Shown here piece after piece: positions 33,904-42,278 of a stretch of DNA of 64,000 bases (its first letter is position 1; every line of letters starts with the position of its first letter). The notes below the pieces were generated by a model. It searched no databases and had not been told where the DNA came from. It saw only the letters and a program-made list of their open reading frames with translations. This stretch comes from Hellea sp. (GTDB lineage Bacteria > Pseudomonadota > Alphaproteobacteria > Caulobacterales > Maricaulaceae): contig JAOIVW010000013.1 of assembly GCA_028224375.1 (NCBI GenBank), forward strand, positions 1 through 64,000. Reading direction: 5' to 3'. Position numbers and translations under genes: made by a program.

Positions 33904-34539
33904 TTATTCCTTTGATTGATTTAATGCGGCGTTGAGTTGGCTGAGGCAAAAAGTGGCAGCCGCTTGACAGTCAATATTAGCGCCTCCGCCAGTCCAGTGC
34001 AGGCTCATTTGCAGCGGCGCTAGAGTCTTATCCACCGTGATATCAATATCTTGGTCCGCGCAAAGTTCTTCGCAATGCGTTTGGTCATCGGGATGGACAC
34101 GGAGTTGAATTTGGCCCTTTAGAGTCGAGCCGCAGGCCTTTTGCAGGAGAGTTTGGAGTTCCAAATCTGTGCCCCCCTGCATGAGGCTCGGAAAAACAGC
34201 GCGCAAACATGTTGCCAGAGCCGATAAATGGCTTGCCTCAATCTGCTGCGCTATAGACCCCATTTCGGCCTGAAGGTTATCCAAAGCCGTTTGCATAACT
34301 TTAATCGCATCTTTGTAAACCGCATCTGCCTTGGCCTGCCCTTTCTCAAACCCCACATCATAATTAGATAGCCCAGATGACGGCTCCTCAAGAGGCAACT
34401 TTACAGATGGGATTTCGTGAAAGAGTGAAATATCTGCTTTGATAAGTGTCGATTCTTTGCTCTCAGCCTTAGGCAGAATAACATCCAAAGCGGCACCAGC
34501 GGAATAGACATCAATTTTTTTAATTAGCGCTGTATCCAT
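33904..34539 (-). CDS. fliH: FliH-like export ATPase regulator
   Basis: FliH tethers and inhibits FliI and links it to FliN. The 211-residue protein has a variable N-terminus, then a helix with GFEKGQAKADAVYKDAIKVMQTALDNLQAEMGSIAQQIEASH (the GxxxG-like FliH helix) and a C-domain LRVHPDDQTHCEELCADQDIDITVDKTLAPLQMSLHWTGGGANIDCQAAATFCLSQL, which follows the family pattern of a gain-loss recognition domain. It shares one base with the fliF stop and precedes fliN, exactly where the FliH homologue (FlbE) sits in Caulobacter. Sequence conservation is low, so the call rests on position and pattern. Confidence 0.8.
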   Translation of the reverse strand: MDTALIKKIDVYSAGAALDVILPKAESKESTLIKADISLFHEIPSVKLPLEEPSSGLSNYDVGFEKGQAKADAVYKDAIKVMQTALDNLQAEMGSIAQQIEASHLSALATCLRAVFPSLMQGGTDLELQTLLQKACGSTLKGQIQLRVHPDDQTHCEELCADQDIDITVDKTLAPLQMSLHWTGGGANIDCQAAATFCLSQLNAALNQSKE

Positions 34540-36140
34540 TAACTCACAGCCTTCTTATCTTGATCAAGCCAACTTGCTAGAAGGTCAGCTGCTTCGGTGG
34601 TCTGCTCTGATGTTATGGATTTTAACTGTTCAATGGGATCGTTATAAGACGCTATAGATGGCAAACTAGGCGCAGCACCTTCAATTAAGAGCGTCTCGCC
34701 TGGTGCTTGCCCCGCAAGAGCTATTTGAGGCTCAAGTCCATCCAGCGCGCCATTATTCAATGACATAGGAAGCAATCCCTGCACGGGTTCAGCGGCACCT
34801 TGCGTTAGCAACGGCCTCACAACAAACACGCCCAATACAAGTATAACAATCGCTAAAATGGTGGCCTGTATTGTACTCCAAAGATAACGATCTAGAAACT
34901 GGGCCATCATGCCGGGTTTTTGAATAAGGTCATTCACAGGGGGTTGATCGAAAGGTAAGCTTTTCAGCGTCAGTTTGTCTCCGCGCGCTTCATCAAGTCC
35001 TGCTGCGGTGCCGACAAGCTCTTGCAAGGCCTGTAATTCATCATTAGATCGCGGTTTTTGGGTAACAGTTCCATCTTCATTGCGTGTAGCGATATTGCTA
35101 ACTAAGACCGCAACAGTCATGCGTTTTATCCCGCCGGGTAGAAGCTCTGTATTTTTAACAATTTCCGAAATCTCATAGGTGACTGTTTCCGAGGTCTCGC
35201 TGCGATCAGACGTGGAATTACCGCCGCCCCCTTCACCCTCAGGGAGGTTACTAGCCACAGTGACTGCGCCCGTAGTCCCCGAATTACTGTCAGTGATTTC
35301 ATTACTAGTCTGAGATTTGAGAACCCGCGTGTCTGGGTCAAAGCTGCGTTCAGCTGTCGTGATATGTTCACGGTCAATATCAAGCGTGACGTTAACACGG
35401 GCATTTCCAATACCCACATGTGCTTCGAGCAAATTTTTCAAATTTTGTTTAATCTCGGCGGCGCGCTCAAGCTCACCCATACCGCCTTTGGTCATTTCTC
35501 CATCTAAACCTGGTCCTGCAATAACACCCTGCACGGTATCAATGACTGCGACATCCGAAGGGTTAAGCCCAGAAACAGATAAAGCCGTCATATATTGAAT
35601 AGCTTTTGCTTGTTGGGCTGATATTCCTCCTGCCGCTGATAGTGTCACCGAGGCTGAATTTGCAGACGGGCCGCTTGTAAATCCTTTTGATTTTTGTGTT
35701 CCTAAATGGACACGAGCACTGCGAATATTTGGCATGGCTAATAGGGTGCGAGCTAATTCACCCTCTTTGGCCCTCCAATAAGCCGTATCAAACATCTCCG
35801 AGGTCATAGCAAAACTGTTCATATCATCGAAGAGTTCGTACCCGACTACGCTTTGACGCGGCAGCCCGTCCCGCGCCAGCTCGAGCCTGAGTGAATCGCG
35901 CCGTGACTTATCTGCATAGATCGCATTACCCTTCACTTCATAGGCAACATCCATCGTCTCTAACTTAGCAATAATTTCACCAGCCGCCGCCGGGTCAAGT
36001 CCTGCATAGAGTAAATCTGTTCTAGGTTTTAAGGCCGTATTAATAAGAAAGTACAACGCACCAATCGTCGCCAACACACTCACAATAGAGGCCAGTCGTT
36101 TTTGCGGCGATAAAGCCAGCCATACATTTATTATGTTCAT
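34539..36140 (-). CDS. fliF: MS-ring protein FliF
   Basis: FliF forms the MS ring. The 533-residue protein has an N-terminal membrane segment (LASIVSVLATIGALYFLINTAL), the ring-building motifs TDLLYAGLDPAAAGEIIAKLETMDVAYEVKGNAIYADKSRRDSLRLELARDGLP, the conserved MNSFAMTSEMFDTAYWRAKEGELARTLLAMPNIRSARVHL, a Gly/Ser-rich loop and a C-terminal membrane segment (LWSTIQATILAIVILVLGVFVV). The C-terminal tail ends LASWLDQDKKAVS, the FliG-binding region. It is the first gene of fliF-fliH-fliN-fliP-fliG and divergent from the second fliL. Confidence 0.96.
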   Translation of the reverse strand: MNIINVWLALSPQKRLASIVSVLATIGALYFLINTALKPRTDLLYAGLDPAAAGEIIAKLETMDVAYEVKGNAIYADKSRRDSLRLELARDGLPRQSVVGYELFDDMNSFAMTSEMFDTAYWRAKEGELARTLLAMPNIRSARVHLGTQKSKGFTSGPSANSASVTLSAAGGISAQQAKAIQYMTALSVSGLNPSDVAVIDTVQGVIAGPGLDGEMTKGGMGELERAAEIKQNLKNLLEAHVGIGNARVNVTLDIDREHITTAERSFDPDTRVLKSQTSNEITDSNSGTTGAVTVASNLPEGEGGGGNSTSDRSETSETVTYEISEIVKNTELLPGGIKRMTVAVLVSNIATRNEDGTVTQKPRSNDELQALQELVGTAAGLDEARGDKLTLKSLPFDQPPVNDLIQKPGMMAQFLDRYLWSTIQATILAIVILVLGVFVVRPLLTQGAAEPVQGLLPMSLNNGALDGLEPQIALAGQAPGETLLIEGAAPSLPSIASYNDPIEQLKSITSEQTTEAADLLASWLDQDKKAVS

Positions 36141-36207
36141 CCTGTAGCCATTGTCATGTTAGTGAATCCTACACCAATAAGGCGAGTTATGAATTAGATT
36201 GAAAGCA

Positions 36208-36222
36208 TTAACAGAGCGTTTA
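36208..36222. promoter_or_regulatory. CtrA-like box in fliF/fliL intergenic region
   Basis: TTAA-CAGAGCG-TTTA (followed by C) is one mismatch from TTAA-N7-TTAA, in the 149-base divergent gap: about 68 bases from fliF and 68 from the second fliL. Inferred regulatory role. Confidence 0.45.
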
Positions 36223-36289
36223 CTTTAAAGTGCGAATTACAATATACACTAAATAATTGTATACTTATTTGAAAGCGCCTCATTACCTC

Positions 36290-36823
36290 ATGGCTAGAAA
36301 AAAAGATAAGACCAAAAAAGCGGCCGCGAAAGCGCTTGACTTTGAAACTGGTGACGAAGCCCCCAAAAAAAAGGGCGGAGTTGTTGGCAGCTTTGTTACA
36401 TTAGTCGCTCTTGGTGCTGCTTCTTTTGGCACGGTCTTTATGTTACCCGGAAATAACCAAGCACCGATGGCCAGCTATAATGAAGAGTCCTCTCATCATG
36501 GGCACGAAGCAAAGTTAGATCTGACGGAAGATACGAGCTATCTTGAGCTCACACCCTTGACCATATCCCTTCAAGATGATGCGCGGATTTTAAAAATTGG
36601 CATCACATTGGAAACGCTTGAGGGTGAAGAAGATTATATTGATCCAAATGATCCTAAAATCAGAGATGCCTTTGTGGGCTATCTGCGCGCCTTACGGCTC
36701 GAGCAGATTGAGGATGCTGCCTTTATGGCCCAAATGCGCGCGCAGCTCTTACGGCGGGCTCAACTTATTCTCGGGGCGGAAAATGTCCGAGGAATTCTAA
36801 TAACTGACTTTCTGGTGCGATAA
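36290..36823 (+). CDS. fliL: FliL-family stator-associated protein (second copy)
   Basis: The 177-residue protein starts at ATG 36290; the track start is a TTG in the promoter. It has a Lys-rich cytoplasmic N-terminus (MARKKDKTKKAAAKALDFETGDEAPKKKGG), one membrane segment (VVGSFVTLVALGAASFGTVFML) and a periplasmic FliL domain (YLELTPLTISLQDDARILKIGITLETLEGEEDYIDPNDPKIRDAFVGYLRALRLEQIED). The end, AQLILGAENVRGILITDFLV, matches FliL's C-terminal helix and strand. It heads a three-gene plus-strand set with the DUF6468-like and motE-like genes. This is the canonical copy; the copy at 18598 has a Lys/Asp-rich linker instead. Confidence 0.85.
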   Translation: MARKKDKTKKAAAKALDFETGDEAPKKKGGVVGSFVTLVALGAASFGTVFMLPGNNQAPMASYNEESSHHGHEAKLDLTEDTSYLELTPLTISLQDDARILKIGITLETLEGEEDYIDPNDPKIRDAFVGYLRALRLEQIEDAAFMAQMRAQLLRRAQLILGAENVRGILITDFLVR

Positions 36824-36825
36824 TC

Positions 36826-37359
36826 ATGGATATAGCAATACCAAGCCTTACAGATATTACGCCCCATATCGCGGATATCGTCCTAATTTTTATTTCAGGC
36901 ATGGCCTGTCTTTATTGCGCTATGTTAAGCCGCCGTCTTAAAAAGCTCAATAATCTTAAGTCAGGCGTTGGCGCGTCTATTCTCTCTCTGACACAGGCGA
37001 TTGAAGACACACATAAAGCCGCTCAGGACGCTCAAACATCAACAGTGCAAACCGTTGAAACCCTGCGCCACCTGCTTGATAAGTCGGAAAGTGCAGCCCC
37101 TAAAATTGAAGCGCTTATCTTGGAACTTGAAGAGGTCAGTAAAAATGCCAAACTTCAACAAAGCCAATTAAATAACATTGTTGAGACCGCCTTATCACCC
37201 GCTATCGATAAGGCGCAAACAACTGCCTCAGGGCTTCTAAAAATTGTCTCAGATATAAGCCGCTTTAAAGACACAGTCTCGAAATCGGAAGACCTGCCAC
37301 AGGACGGAAAGAGTGATAGACTTGTTACACTGGCCCCAATGAAACGGACTGCCCCATGA
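36826..37359 (+). CDS. Bitopic flagellar-cluster protein, DUF6468-like
   Basis: The 177-residue protein has an N-terminal membrane segment (HIADIVLIFISGMACLYCAMLSRRLKKLNNLKSGVGASILSLTQAIEDTHKAAQDAQTSTV) followed by long helical coiled-coil regions. The short stretch after the membrane helix, with LSRRLKKLNNLKSGVGASI and SLTQAIEDTHKAAQDA, resembles the DUF6468 proteins found near fliL in alphaproteobacterial flagellar clusters. The gene starts 2 bases after fliL and overlaps motE by 4. It is probably a membrane-tethered coiled coil of the motor or its placement; the exact function is unknown to me. Confidence 0.6.
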   Translation: MDIAIPSLTDITPHIADIVLIFISGMACLYCAMLSRRLKKLNNLKSGVGASILSLTQAIEDTHKAAQDAQTSTVQTVETLRHLLDKSESAAPKIEALILELEEVSKNAKLQQSQLNNIVETALSPAIDKAQTTASGLLKIVSDISRFKDTVSKSEDLPQDGKSDRLVTLAPMKRTAP

Positions 37360-37934
37360 AAACACGAATTTTGCCCATTATTGGCCTTACCTTTGCAATA
37401 TTATTGCTAAGCCGTACCGTAGCCGTATCCTCGGAGGTAAATCCCAATCAGCCTATCATGGCCATAGAGCCAAAGACGGGAGATAGCCCTCCAGAACTTG
37501 TAGAATCACCGGCGCTGCAATGCTTGACAGGAGCGGTGCTTGAAACGGTCAGCGCTGATATGAAACGCTTGGATTTACGGAAAAAGGAAATGTCTGAGCG
37601 TGAAAGTGCTCTCAAGGCGATTGAAGCAAAGCTGGCGACACAAATGAGCGCGATAGAAAAGGCAAATGCGGCACTACACAACAATATTGAAAGCTTAAAG
37701 GGTCTCGCCGATGACGATCTTAAGCATCTTGTCGGCATGTACCAAACTATGAAGCCTAAACAGGCGGCAGAGATTTTCAATTCTATGGACCCTTCATTTG
37801 CGGCCGGTTTTTTACGTGAGATGAATAGCGACAAAGCCGGGTTAATCATGGCCAATATGAATACGCGCAAATCTTACGCCGTCAGCGTCATCATTGCAGG
37901 ACGCAATGCAAAATACAGGCAATCAAAGTCTTAA
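37356..37934 (+). CDS. MotE-like periplasmic motility protein
   Basis: The 192-residue protein has an N-terminal signal-type segment (ILPIIGLTFAILLLSRTVAVSSE), a charged coiled coil (AVLETVSADMKRLDLRKKEMSERESALKAIEAKLATQMSAIEKANAALHNNIESL) and a C-terminal MgtE-intracellular-N-like helical domain (LKHLVGMYQTMKPKQAAEIFNSMDPSFAAGFLREMNSDKAGLIMANMNTRKSYAVSVIIAG). This layout is that of MotE, the periplasmic chaperone of MotC in rhizobia. It is co-transcribed with fliL and the DUF6468-like gene. If right, the 598-residue protein beside motA would be the natural MotC partner. Confidence 0.6.
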   Translation: MKTRILPIIGLTFAILLLSRTVAVSSEVNPNQPIMAIEPKTGDSPPELVESPALQCLTGAVLETVSADMKRLDLRKKEMSERESALKAIEAKLATQMSAIEKANAALHNNIESLKGLADDDLKHLVGMYQTMKPKQAAEIFNSMDPSFAAGFLREMNSDKAGLIMANMNTRKSYAVSVIIAGRNAKYRQSKS

Positions 37935-38297
37935 AAAATGGACTTTCTAAATTTAGCAAAGTGATTCGCTTTGAACTATATGTACCCCTTTTACCGATAT
38001 ATTGGAATAAAATTCCCTTTGACCATAGCCTGAATAAGTTTCTCGGAGACAAAAACCTACAAAATGTAGCTCAATCAAGTGACCACATATAAGTTTTTTT
38101 TGAAAAATCCACGTTAAGTACAAATATAACTCACTTAAAACTTGTGCAGATTCTTTCTAGTTTCTATAGATAGATAGCTGGAACAAGACACTTGAGGATG
38201 GCTGAAAACCAGTTTTTACAGCAAATAAATAAAGTGGCAAAACTCCGGTTTCTGTGGGGCCACTGGTAGAAATTACCGACTTAAAACAGGAACCCAC
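37935..38297. other. Non-coding gap between motE-like and luxR genes
   Basis: This stretch has no credible ORF. It contains a 7-bp stem CAAAGTG/CGCTTTG near 37960 and GGAAT-AAA-ATTCC near 38015, neither followed by a T run, so I do not call a terminator. An AGTGGC/GCCACT inverted repeat (38233-38264) and AGGA lie just before the luxR start. Confidence 0.5.
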
Positions 38298-39143
38298 ATG
38301 TTAAAAACTAAAAGTTATAACGACAACAATATTGCGCAAAGTCCAAACGTGACAGCCTCGTCGGGAAAACCCTCAGCTCTGAAACCCAAGATCAGAATTG
38401 CAGAGCAAAAGCCAGCGCCTCATAATTCGGCTTTAGACGCTCTGCTCGAAAGCTTTGAAAATATTTTTACGGCTGAAGAGCTATGGGATTCTCTTTTTGG
38501 CTTTACCAAAACCCTTGGTGTGGAGGCGTTGGCTTATCATCATCTTCCTCCTCCAGGGGCTATGGATTTTGACGAGAAAATATTCATTGCCCGAGGCTTC
38601 ACGCCCGAGAGCGTGATTGATTACAAGCGGCGGCATTCTTTTTTCAGTAGTCCTTTTGAAAACCGCACATTATCGCTTAATGAACCTATATTCTGGTCAA
38701 ATATCAAAAATAAAATTCCCTATTCTGAAGACCAATGGGCTACGATAAATAATTTTTATTTAACACACAATAACGGCATCATCATTCCGGTTCACGGCCC
38801 GAATAACCGCAATGGCTGTTTTATTTTACGCTTTAAAGACCCTAATCGCCGATACAGCAAAGCGGAAGTGCGGAAATTACAATGGATATGCCAATATGCG
38901 CATAACAAATTCTGCAATCTACAGACTAAACACCGTAAAAACCCAAAATCACTTACAACACGTGAGCAAGAAATCTTGACGTGGGTGGCCCGCGGTAAAA
39001 GTAATTCTGTGATTGCCGATATTATCGGCATATCTCAGCATACGGTGAACGGGTATTTGCGGCGGATTTATTTGAAGACAGGGACATCAGATAGAACAAC
39101 AGCCTCAATAAGAGCTATAGGGGAAGCCCTCATAGATTATTAG
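38298..39143 (+). CDS. LuxR-type solo transcription regulator
   Basis: The 281-residue protein has an N-terminal autoinducer-binding-like domain (about 60-200, TAEELWDSLFGFTKTLGVEALAYHHLP ... ATINNFYLTHNNGIIIPVHGPNNRNGCFILRF) and a LuxR HTH (KSLTTREQEILTWVARGKSNSVIADIIGISQHTVNGYLRRIYLKTGTSDRTTASIRAIG). No luxI synthase is in the window, so it is a solo. The first 40 residues are low-complexity and may be cytoplasmic linker. SD AGGA precedes ATG by 9 bases. Its place at the edge of the flagellar block suggests motility control but this is unproven. Confidence 0.85.
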   Translation: MLKTKSYNDNNIAQSPNVTASSGKPSALKPKIRIAEQKPAPHNSALDALLESFENIFTAEELWDSLFGFTKTLGVEALAYHHLPPPGAMDFDEKIFIARGFTPESVIDYKRRHSFFSSPFENRTLSLNEPIFWSNIKNKIPYSEDQWATINNFYLTHNNGIIIPVHGPNNRNGCFILRFKDPNRRYSKAEVRKLQWICQYAHNKFCNLQTKHRKNPKSLTTREQEILTWVARGKSNSVIADIIGISQHTVNGYLRRIYLKTGTSDRTTASIRAIGEALIDY

Positions 39144-39330
39144 TCTAGAAGAGATGCACACATATAAATTTAAGCATTTAGCAGTGCCTCTTAAGGCATC
39201 CAATTCCACCTAACGCTGTAATTTTAAAATTATGCGCGAAAAATAGCGCGAAATTATCCTGAAAACTGTAAGGAGTTGGCAATAGGCTTGCGTGAACAAA
39301 TACAGCAAAATTAATTTTTGCGAGCCCACA

Positions 39331-39654
39331 ATGTCACACGACAATCACTCTTCATCATTAGAAAATTTAATTCATAATGCAGATATAATTCAGGCGAGAA
39401 TAGACGCAGCTATTTCCAATCACGATGATGACAAATCTTACGATAAGTTAATAGACGCTTTATCACTTGAATTCGACGAGATAGTTACAGCTATACTTTC
39501 ATATTCGATAACATCATTTTCTGAGCTTAAACAAAAATTGAACTTTGGCAAAGAACTCATTCTCCTTGACCATAAAGACCCTGTGGTTGCCTCGGAGATA
39601 TTTGCAAAGCTAGTCAAAGATATTGAAAAATTAGATGAAATCTACAGCCCGTAG
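39331..39654 (+). CDS. Small helical protein of unknown function (copy 2)
   Basis: I do not recognise a family. The track starts at GTG 39292; ATG 39331 (MSHDNHSSSLENL) is as likely, since neither has a strong ribosome site. The roughly 107-residue product is acidic and helical (ENLIHNADIIQARIDAAISNHDDD; LIDALSLEFDEIVTAILSYSITSFSELKQKLNFGKELILLDHKDPVVASEIFAKLVKDIEKLDEIY). Its TAILSYSITSFSELKQKL part resembles ESALLMPVANLNDAKAIM of the protein at 5014. It is convergent with XRE copy 2 (21 bases apart). Both XRE copies have such a neighbour. Confidence 0.55.
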   Translation: MSHDNHSSSLENLIHNADIIQARIDAAISNHDDDKSYDKLIDALSLEFDEIVTAILSYSITSFSELKQKLNFGKELILLDHKDPVVASEIFAKLVKDIEKLDEIYSP

Positions 39655-39675
39655 CCTAGGGTCTTAAGTGCTTGC

Positions 39676-40047
39676 CTAACTGGCTAAGGCCTCACATAGC
39701 TTAATCATGAGATTGCGCTTATCTCCATCATCAATCGTCTTAAACGCCAACATAAGTTTAATATCCTGTGACGTCGCGACATTATTAGGAATCAAATCTC
39801 CGGGTGAATGTAAATTTGAAGAAACGTCTAAAACATTCTCGAACAGAAAATTTGGCGTGATTGAGAATATGTTACAAATTTGCCAAAGACGGCTGACCGA
39901 TATCCTGTTGAGTCCAGTTTCATATTTCTGAACCTGTTGATAAGTGATATCCATCTTTTTGGCTAAATCTTTTTGTGACATTTTTTGTGCCATGCGGAGC
40001 ATTTTAATCTGCTTGCCTATGTGTCGCTCAATATCATCAAGTTCCAT
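39676..40047 (-). CDS. XRE-family HTH regulator (copy 2)
   Basis: This Cro/CI-type regulator has an HTH (IGKQIKMLRMAQKMSQKDLAKKMDITYQQVQKYETGLNRISVSRLWQICNIFSITPNFLFENV) and a helical C-terminal tail. The track start is 40092; ATG 40047 (MELDDIERHIGKQIKM) is preferred because copy 1 aligns from about there and GGCGAG lies upstream. Starts at 40092 and 40071 are possible. It is a clear paralogue of XRE copy 1 at 4653. Partner genes are unknown. Confidence 0.85.
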   Translation of the reverse strand: MELDDIERHIGKQIKMLRMAQKMSQKDLAKKMDITYQQVQKYETGLNRISVSRLWQICNIFSITPNFLFENVLDVSSNLHSPGDLIPNNVATSQDIKLMLAFKTIDDGDKRNLMIKLCEALAS

Positions 40048-40229
40048 AAATACACTCGCCAGTTTCAGCATGCTGTAAGCGCTGCTTAACATTTTTGATA
40101 AAAATTATACACGCTAAATGTATCAGTTCGCACGAAAATCATAGTGGAAAATGTATAGCTTTGACAATCAAGACCGCAAGATTGGCACCCAGCCTCATCA
40201 CTGGGAGGGTGACCTCACTTTATTGCGCT

Positions 40230-41180
40230 TTACGATGATCGCAGGACAGCATTGAAGGTTAGCTGATTTATAGGCTTTTTGAACCTGATTCCTGCGAATA
40301 ATTTGTTATGCCATTTTATTTGAGCTGGATACCAAATTTCGCCAAGCTTAACCTCAAGCTTGCCTTTCCGTTGAATGACCCCGGGATGCTGTATTTTGAA
40401 ACCATTCATAGAAATATCGACCATAATCATTGTGTAATCGACGACTCCCATGCGTATATTAACCGGCATATTTAGCGAACGTCGTTCTTCTCGTTTCCTA
40501 ATAGTTTTTGACCGCTTCATTATAAAATAAGGCGCTAATATCAGAGCCAAACACATAATGAGAAAAAAAAGCTCTAAGCTACCCTTGGGATAAGCACTAT
40601 CTAATATAACACGTTGCAATGTGGTCCTACTATGAGAAGGCCGGTTACGCCCTTGTGACTGACCCAAGACTGGATTTACACGTTTATCAGCAGGTTTCTT
40701 AACCTGGGTGATAGCGCCTCCTGAGAAAACTGCATGGCCGCCTACCTCAAGCTGAGGTGTCAGCTGCGCGGGTGTGCAGTTCCAATGAGCTTCAAGAGAG
40801 AGGAGGCTTCTTGTAAAGTCGTGGGACGCTCCATGCCCTAAAGCTTCTACAGCATATTCCTCATGGCCCAACTGCGCGCCATGAACCACCATGCGCAGGC
40901 TAGATATATATTGATAAATTACACGGCTTTCAGCAAGATAAGCATCCTGTATTTCTGGAAGAATAAGGGCGGGGGGTAAAATGCTCTCTAAAAGCTTTTC
41001 TAGTTTAGTAACATTGTCGAAATAAACTTCTTCAGTCTTCGCATTTTGAATTTCTTGTACAAGAGATATCGAGTGTAAAATATTATCAATCGACTGGCAG
41101 GCTGTTTCAGCATGAGCCAGTTGAAGACTGCTTAGCATTGCTAGGCAAACGCATAAAAAACTTTTCTTAAACACGAACAA
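40230..41180 (-). CDS. Secreted/membrane PilZ-domain protein
   Basis: The 316-residue protein has a signal peptide (KKSFLCVCLAMLSSLQLAHAET), a roughly 170-residue helical periplasmic part, a membrane segment (SLELFFLIMCLALILAPYFIM, about 205-225) and a C-terminal cytoplasmic PilZ domain. The PilZ motifs are RKREERRSLNMPVNI (the RxxxR arm) and DISMNGFKI (D/NxSxxG), so c-di-GMP binding is likely. A periplasmic sensor coupled to c-di-GMP, perhaps motility- or surface-related, is the inference. It is the last gene before the integrase fragment and thus borders the mobile element. Confidence 0.8.
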   Translation of the reverse strand: MFVFKKSFLCVCLAMLSSLQLAHAETACQSIDNILHSISLVQEIQNAKTEEVYFDNVTKLEKLLESILPPALILPEIQDAYLAESRVIYQYISSLRMVVHGAQLGHEEYAVEALGHGASHDFTRSLLSLEAHWNCTPAQLTPQLEVGGHAVFSGGAITQVKKPADKRVNPVLGQSQGRNRPSHSRTTLQRVILDSAYPKGSLELFFLIMCLALILAPYFIMKRSKTIRKREERRSLNMPVNIRMGVVDYTMIMVDISMNGFKIQHPGVIQRKGKLEVKLGEIWYPAQIKWHNKLFAGIRFKKPINQLTFNAVLRSS

Positions 41181-41332
41181 CCATATAGTGATGATAGTTA
41201 AATTACTATTTAAAGTAATGGCTGGGTTTGTTCGGTATCTTTAAAATGTTAACGGTATGGAAAAAGTGATGACTTCTACTCAGCCCCGATTTGAGAAGTA
41301 AGCTGAAGTATCTAGCATGAGACAGTGTTACA

Positions 41333-41968
41333 TCAGATTACAGCAGCCAGCTCGTTTTCAAATTGCTTTGGTACCGGATGAACAATTTTTAAAAGCTCAT
41401 CTCTTCGATAAGCCATTGAACCGCCATCCCCGTAACTGGGGCGCGAATTTTGGTGGCCCATTAACAGGCAACGCAGGCCGTAATCCCAACCAGCCTCCAA
41501 CATTCTTTTTTCAAACGAGTGCCTGAACGAGTATATTCGATGGTCTTTGCTAGGAAATAACTCTCGGATTCTGAAAGCCTTCATAAGTAATGCTGAGAGA
41601 AGGTTTCCTTTATCCATATAATTTGGAAAACCATTTGGGGCACGTTTCATGGCCTCCAGTGATACGCCGACTATTGGCACTTCACGCACCGAAGCCTTCG
41701 ATTTCAACTGACGAACATTTTGTGGACGAATACGCAAGTGTGGGACGTCACTATCAAGCACGATATTTTCGGATATGAGATTTGACAATTCGCTCTGTCG
41801 GCAGCCCGTTTCTATCATGGCATAAACAAGCAGAATGGCTTCCGCATTCAAGCCTTTGAAAATTGTTGAGTTTAGAAATCTGGATTGGACCCAATCATCC
41901 TCAAAATGCGGAATATCCTTTAGCTTGTGCTTTGCAAAACTTAGATTACGGAAAGGGTTCTCCCTCAT
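41333..41968 (-). pseudogene. Tyrosine integrase, N-terminally truncated
   Basis: The 211-residue ORF is the catalytic half of a tyrosine recombinase. It shows the first Arg in IETGCRQSELSNL, the second box in IYSFRHSFEKRMLEAGWDYGLRCLLMGHQNSRPSYGDGG (Tyr in place of the usual His of HxxR, then Arg, and His of LMGHQ) and a candidate nucleophile Tyr in SYGDGG. A full integrase has about 150 more N-terminal residues. An in-frame TGA four codons upstream (TGA-CGG-GAC-GAG-ATG) and no core-binding domain in the next 400 bases show that it is a remnant or frameshifted. It marks the left part of the mobile element. It is probably not functional. Confidence 0.75.
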
Positions 41969-42215
41969 CTCGTCCCGTCATTTCGAAGCTGAAGATATCT
42001 GTTTTGATCGCGCAAAACAGGCGATGTAGGTGCGTTTATTACACTGATTGTTACACAAAATTGAAGAGCGGACCGATATAAAGCGAATTGGTGACTGAAA
42101 ACAATTTTTTCCAGTTACTTATACATTTCATAAGGGAATATTTGGTGCGGCCGAGAAGTCGCATATTTCTCTTTAATATTGAATGAATACAACAACTTAC
42201 GAACTTCGTCAACGA

Positions 42216-42252
42216 AATTTGTAGGTCAAAATGTGGGTAATTTGTAGGTCAA
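42216..42252. repeat. 14-bp direct repeat AATTTGTAGGTCAA, two copies
   Basis: AATTTGTAGGTCAA occurs at 42216-42229 and again at 42239-42252, 23 bases apart, about two helical turns. Placement beside an integrase remnant and a palindrome suggests a protein-binding region such as arm-type recombinase or regulator sites. Seen directly; function inferred. Confidence 0.6.
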
Positions 42253-42262
42253 TTTCTCAGCC

Positions 42263-42278
42263 GCGTCGATATCGACGC
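42263..42278. repeat. Perfect 16-bp palindrome GCGTCGATATCGACGC
   Basis: GCGTCGAT/ATCGACGC is a perfect inverted repeat without spacer, located 11 bases after the 14-bp direct repeats and 180 bases beyond the end of the ABC ATPase gene. It could be a dimeric regulator or recombinase site. Nothing in the sequence shows which. Confidence 0.55.

Noticed and set aside
37960-38020. Hairpins CAAAGTG/CGCTTTG and GGAAT/ATTCC after the motE-like gene
   Set aside because: Neither is followed by a T run, so a rho-independent terminator is not supported.
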